Shown: positions 61,482 to 64,000 of the stretch, one piece after another
Numbering within the stretch: the stretch's first letter is position 1
How the letters are laid out: every line of letters begins with the position of its first letter
Source: Aquamicrobium sp. LC103
GTDB lineage: Bacteria; Pseudomonadota; Alphaproteobacteria; Rhizobiales; Rhizobiaceae
DNA: 64,000 nt
Direction of reading: 5' to 3'
Assembly (NCBI RefSeq): GCF_001014615.2
Contig: NZ_LBCQ02000010.1
Location: 62,001-126,000 of the forward strand
Notes under the pieces: generated by a model
Told to the model about the DNA's origin: nothing
Databases searched by the model: none
The model's input: the letters and a program-made list of their open reading frames with translations, nothing else
Program-made: the position numbers and the translations under genes

Positions 61482-62171
61482 CTATTCCTCGTTGATCGCG
61501 TAGCCCGCGCCGCGGATGGTGCGGATGACGTCCGGCCGACGGCCGGTGTTGACCGCCTTGCGCAGCCTTCCGACATGCACGTCGACCGTGCGCTCGTCGA
61601 TATAGATCGTCTCTCCCCAGACATTGTCGAGAAGCTGCCCGCGCGAGAACACGCGGCCCGGATGCCGCATCATGAATTCCAGCAGACGGAATTCGGTCGG
61701 GCCCAGCTTCACCTCCGCCTTGCCGCGATAGACCCGGTGGGAATCGCGATCGAGCACGATGTCGCCGACCTTGAGAACGCTGGAAAGGACCTCGGGTTTG
61801 GCGCGGCGCAGAAGCGCGCGCACCCGCGCCACGAATTCGGGCGTCGAGAATGGTTTCACCAGATAGTCGTCGGCACCGGTGGAGAGGCCGCGCACGCGGT
61901 CGCTCTCCTCGCCGCGTGCGGTCAGCATGATGATCGGAAGGCGCTCGGTCTCGGGGCGCATGCGCAGCCGCCGGCAAAGTTCGATGCCGGAGACCGCGGG
62001 CACCATCCAGTCCAGCACCAGGAGATCGGGAACGCTTTCCTGCAGGCGGATATCCGCCTCGTCACCGCGCGTGACGACCTCGACGCGATAGCCTTCGGCT
62101 TCCAGATTGTAACGAAGCAGCACGCCCAGCGGCTCTTCGTCCTCCACCACCATGATTTTCGGTGCGATCAT
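61482..62171 (-). CDS. phoB: Phosphate regulon response regulator PhoB
   Basis: A 229-residue OmpR-type regulator. The receiver (about 1-120) has VVEDEEPL near residue 8, phospho-acceptor Asp in LLVLDWMVPAVSG near 54 and DDYLVKPFS near 105; the winged helix has LGPTEFRLLEFMMRHPGRVFSR and TVDVHVGRLRKAV. It activates phosphate-starvation genes when phosphorylated by PhoR. It is last in the pst-phoU-phoB unit, 17 bases after phoU. Confidence 0.95.
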   Translation of the reverse strand: MIAPKIMVVEDEEPLGVLLRYNLEAEGYRVEVVTRGDEADIRLQESVPDLLVLDWMVPAVSGIELCRRLRMRPETERLPIIMLTARGEESDRVRGLSTGADDYLVKPFSTPEFVARVRALLRRAKPEVLSSVLKVGDIVLDRDSHRVYRGKAEVKLGPTEFRLLEFMMRHPGRVFSRGQLLDNVWGETIYIDERTVDVHVGRLRKAVNTGRRPDVIRTIRGAGYAINEE

Positions 62172-62188
62172 TCCGGACGCTCCTCGGT

Positions 62189-62902
62189 TCAGCTTTCTCC
62201 GGCGGAAACGGTCATGCCGGTCTCGTCCAGCTTCGGCCTGTTGAGCGGAAGCTGCGCGCCGGTCACGACATAATAGGCGTTCTCGGCGATGTTGGTCACA
62301 TGGTCACCGATCCGCTCGAGGTTCTTGGCGCAGAACAGGAGATGGGTGCAGGGCGTGATGTTGCGCGGATCCTCCATCATATAGGTGAGGAGTTCGCGAA
62401 ACACCGCGGTGTATTGGATGTCGATCTTCTCGTCGTCGGCGCGCAGTTCGACGAGCGCCTCGGCGTTGCGAGCGACGTAATATTCGATGACGGCCTCGAT
62501 CTGCGCGATGACCATCTGCGCCATGGCGTCGATCGAATGCGAGAGGCCGCGCGGAGCGCCCGCCTCGCCCACCGCGCCGACGCGCTTGGCGATGTTCTTG
62601 GCGAGATCGCCGATGCGCTCGAGGTCGGCCGCCATGCGGATCGCGGCGACCACCGCGCGCAGATCCTGCGCCATCGGCTGCCGCTTGGCGATCAGCGTGA
62701 TCGCGCGCTCGTCCAGTTCGCGCTGGCTCGCATCCATCAGCGCGTCGTCGGATATGACCCGCTGGGCGAGCGCGGCATCCGAGCCGAGCAACGAGCGCGT
62801 GGCCGACGAGACCATGGCGCTCGCCCGCTCCGCCATGTCGCGGATCAGCCGGTCTATTTGCTTCAGCTCGTCGTCAAACGAAGAGACTATGTGCTCGCCC
62901 AT
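62189..62902 (-). CDS. phoU: Phosphate signalling protein PhoU
   Basis: A 237-residue all-helical protein made of two similar halves. The metal-site motifs MAADLERIGDLAKNIAKR near residue 95 and CAKNLERIGDHVTNIAENA near 195 show the repeated E-R-I-G-D pattern. PhoU links Pst transport to PhoR-PhoB signalling at the membrane. The start at 62902 (MGEHIVSSFDDEL) is the family N-terminus; the frame runs further open into pstB and is rejected there. Confidence 0.96.
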   Translation of the reverse strand: MGEHIVSSFDDELKQIDRLIRDMAERASAMVSSATRSLLGSDAALAQRVISDDALMDASQRELDERAITLIAKRQPMAQDLRAVVAAIRMAADLERIGDLAKNIAKRVGAVGEAGAPRGLSHSIDAMAQMVIAQIEAVIEYYVARNAEALVELRADDEKIDIQYTAVFRELLTYMMEDPRNITPCTHLLFCAKNLERIGDHVTNIAENAYYVVTGAQLPLNRPKLDETGMTVSAGES

Positions 62903-62919
62903 CGATGCCTCCTGTCGGC

Positions 62920-63780
<861 letters not shown>

Positions 63781-63794
63781 CACTGTGTCCTTGT

Positions 63795-64000
63795 TCAACT
63801 GCGGCGCTCCAGCCTGGTCCTGAGGAAGATCGCGATCGCGTTCAACGTGATCATCAGGCCGAGCAGCACTATGATTGCGGCGGACGTACGCGCTTCGAAG
63901 AAATTGCGGTTTTCGTTGCCCTGCCAGAGATAGATCTGGACCGGCAGTGCGGTGGATTGGTCGAGGGGCGTCGCCGGCACGGCGGCAACGAATGCGTTCA
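63795..64000 (-). CDS. pstA: Phosphate ABC transporter permease PstA, C-terminal part
   Basis: The frame is open to the right edge of the window, so only the last 67 or so residues are seen. They read [25 protein letters not shown], with an ending hydrophobic helix ([25 protein letters not shown]) and basic tail, typical of the PstA C-terminus. The stop lies 15 bases before the pstB ATG, so the two are in one operon. Confidence 0.9.
   Translation of the reverse strand, partial: NAFVAAVPATPLDQSTALPVQIYLWQGNENRNFFEARTSAAIIVLLGLMITLNAIAIFLRTRLERRS

Overview
The window looks like the chromosome of an alphaproteobacterium of the order Hyphomicrobiales (Rhizobiales), probably near Mesorhizobium/Phyllobacteriaceae. 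The evidence is high GC with very long antisense shadow ORFs, the metX-metW pair behind a SAM-II riboswitch, hisC-tyrC, ftsE-ftsX followed by DUF218 and plsC genes, cobS-cobT with bolA and J-domain neighbours, and a complete PhyR/NepR/EcfG general stress response (GSR) locus. The genus is an inference. There are no prophages, insertion sequences or CRISPR arrays; it is mostly core chromosome with a few inserted accessory modules.

Layout. 1-9.4 kb: a 5'-truncated TIGR02302 protein, a queuosine-precursor transporter, rpmB, a DUF3108 protein, a DMT exporter with lysoplasmalogenase, gloB with a cupin, a methyltransferase with a degenerate peptide deformylase, a GNAT and a small haem-copper-oxidase-like membrane protein. 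9.5-15.3 kb: metW-metX (SAM-II controlled), hisC-tyrC, DUF2125 and a ChaC-type cyclotransferase. 15.3-20.4 kb: plsC, DUF218, ftsX-ftsE, a membrane protein, hpt and a single-domain response regulator. 20.4-30.9 kb: phytase-like, cobT, cobS, J protein, bolA, an HxlR/MFS divergon, a CNNM/CorC protein, aroB, aroK and two tiny membrane-protein genes.

31-43.5 kb is the most interesting part: a stress island. It holds an HWE histidine kinase, phyR, nepR-ecfG, a FAT GUY-type receiver, a Crp/Fnr regulator and several small envelope proteins (DUF1328, DUF883, holin-like, PRC-barrel, AI-2E-type). I found nine sites matching the EcfG promoter GGAAC-N16/17-CGTT by eye. Eight sit in the right orientation upstream of genes. 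The ninth drives no ORF, but reads into an about 130-nt segment with two C-rich-loop hairpins and a perfect intrinsic terminator: a candidate stress-induced small RNA similar in design to Caulobacter GsrN.

40.6-64 kb: a quinone-detoxification-like operon (VOC dioxygenase, hydrolase, GNAT), an HD protein, a transglutaminase-like protein, tRNA-Arg(CCT), an M20 amidohydrolase, a DD-carboxypeptidase with a His-rich CobW GTPase, a LysR/SDR divergon, a ROK-regulated xylose-type ABC operon with a clear palindromic operator, xerD, accA, an L,D-transpeptidase, a TusA-like protein, and the pstA(partial)-pstB-phoU-phoB phosphate operon running off the right edge.

All calls come from reading the sequence and recalling family signatures; no database search or folding program was run.
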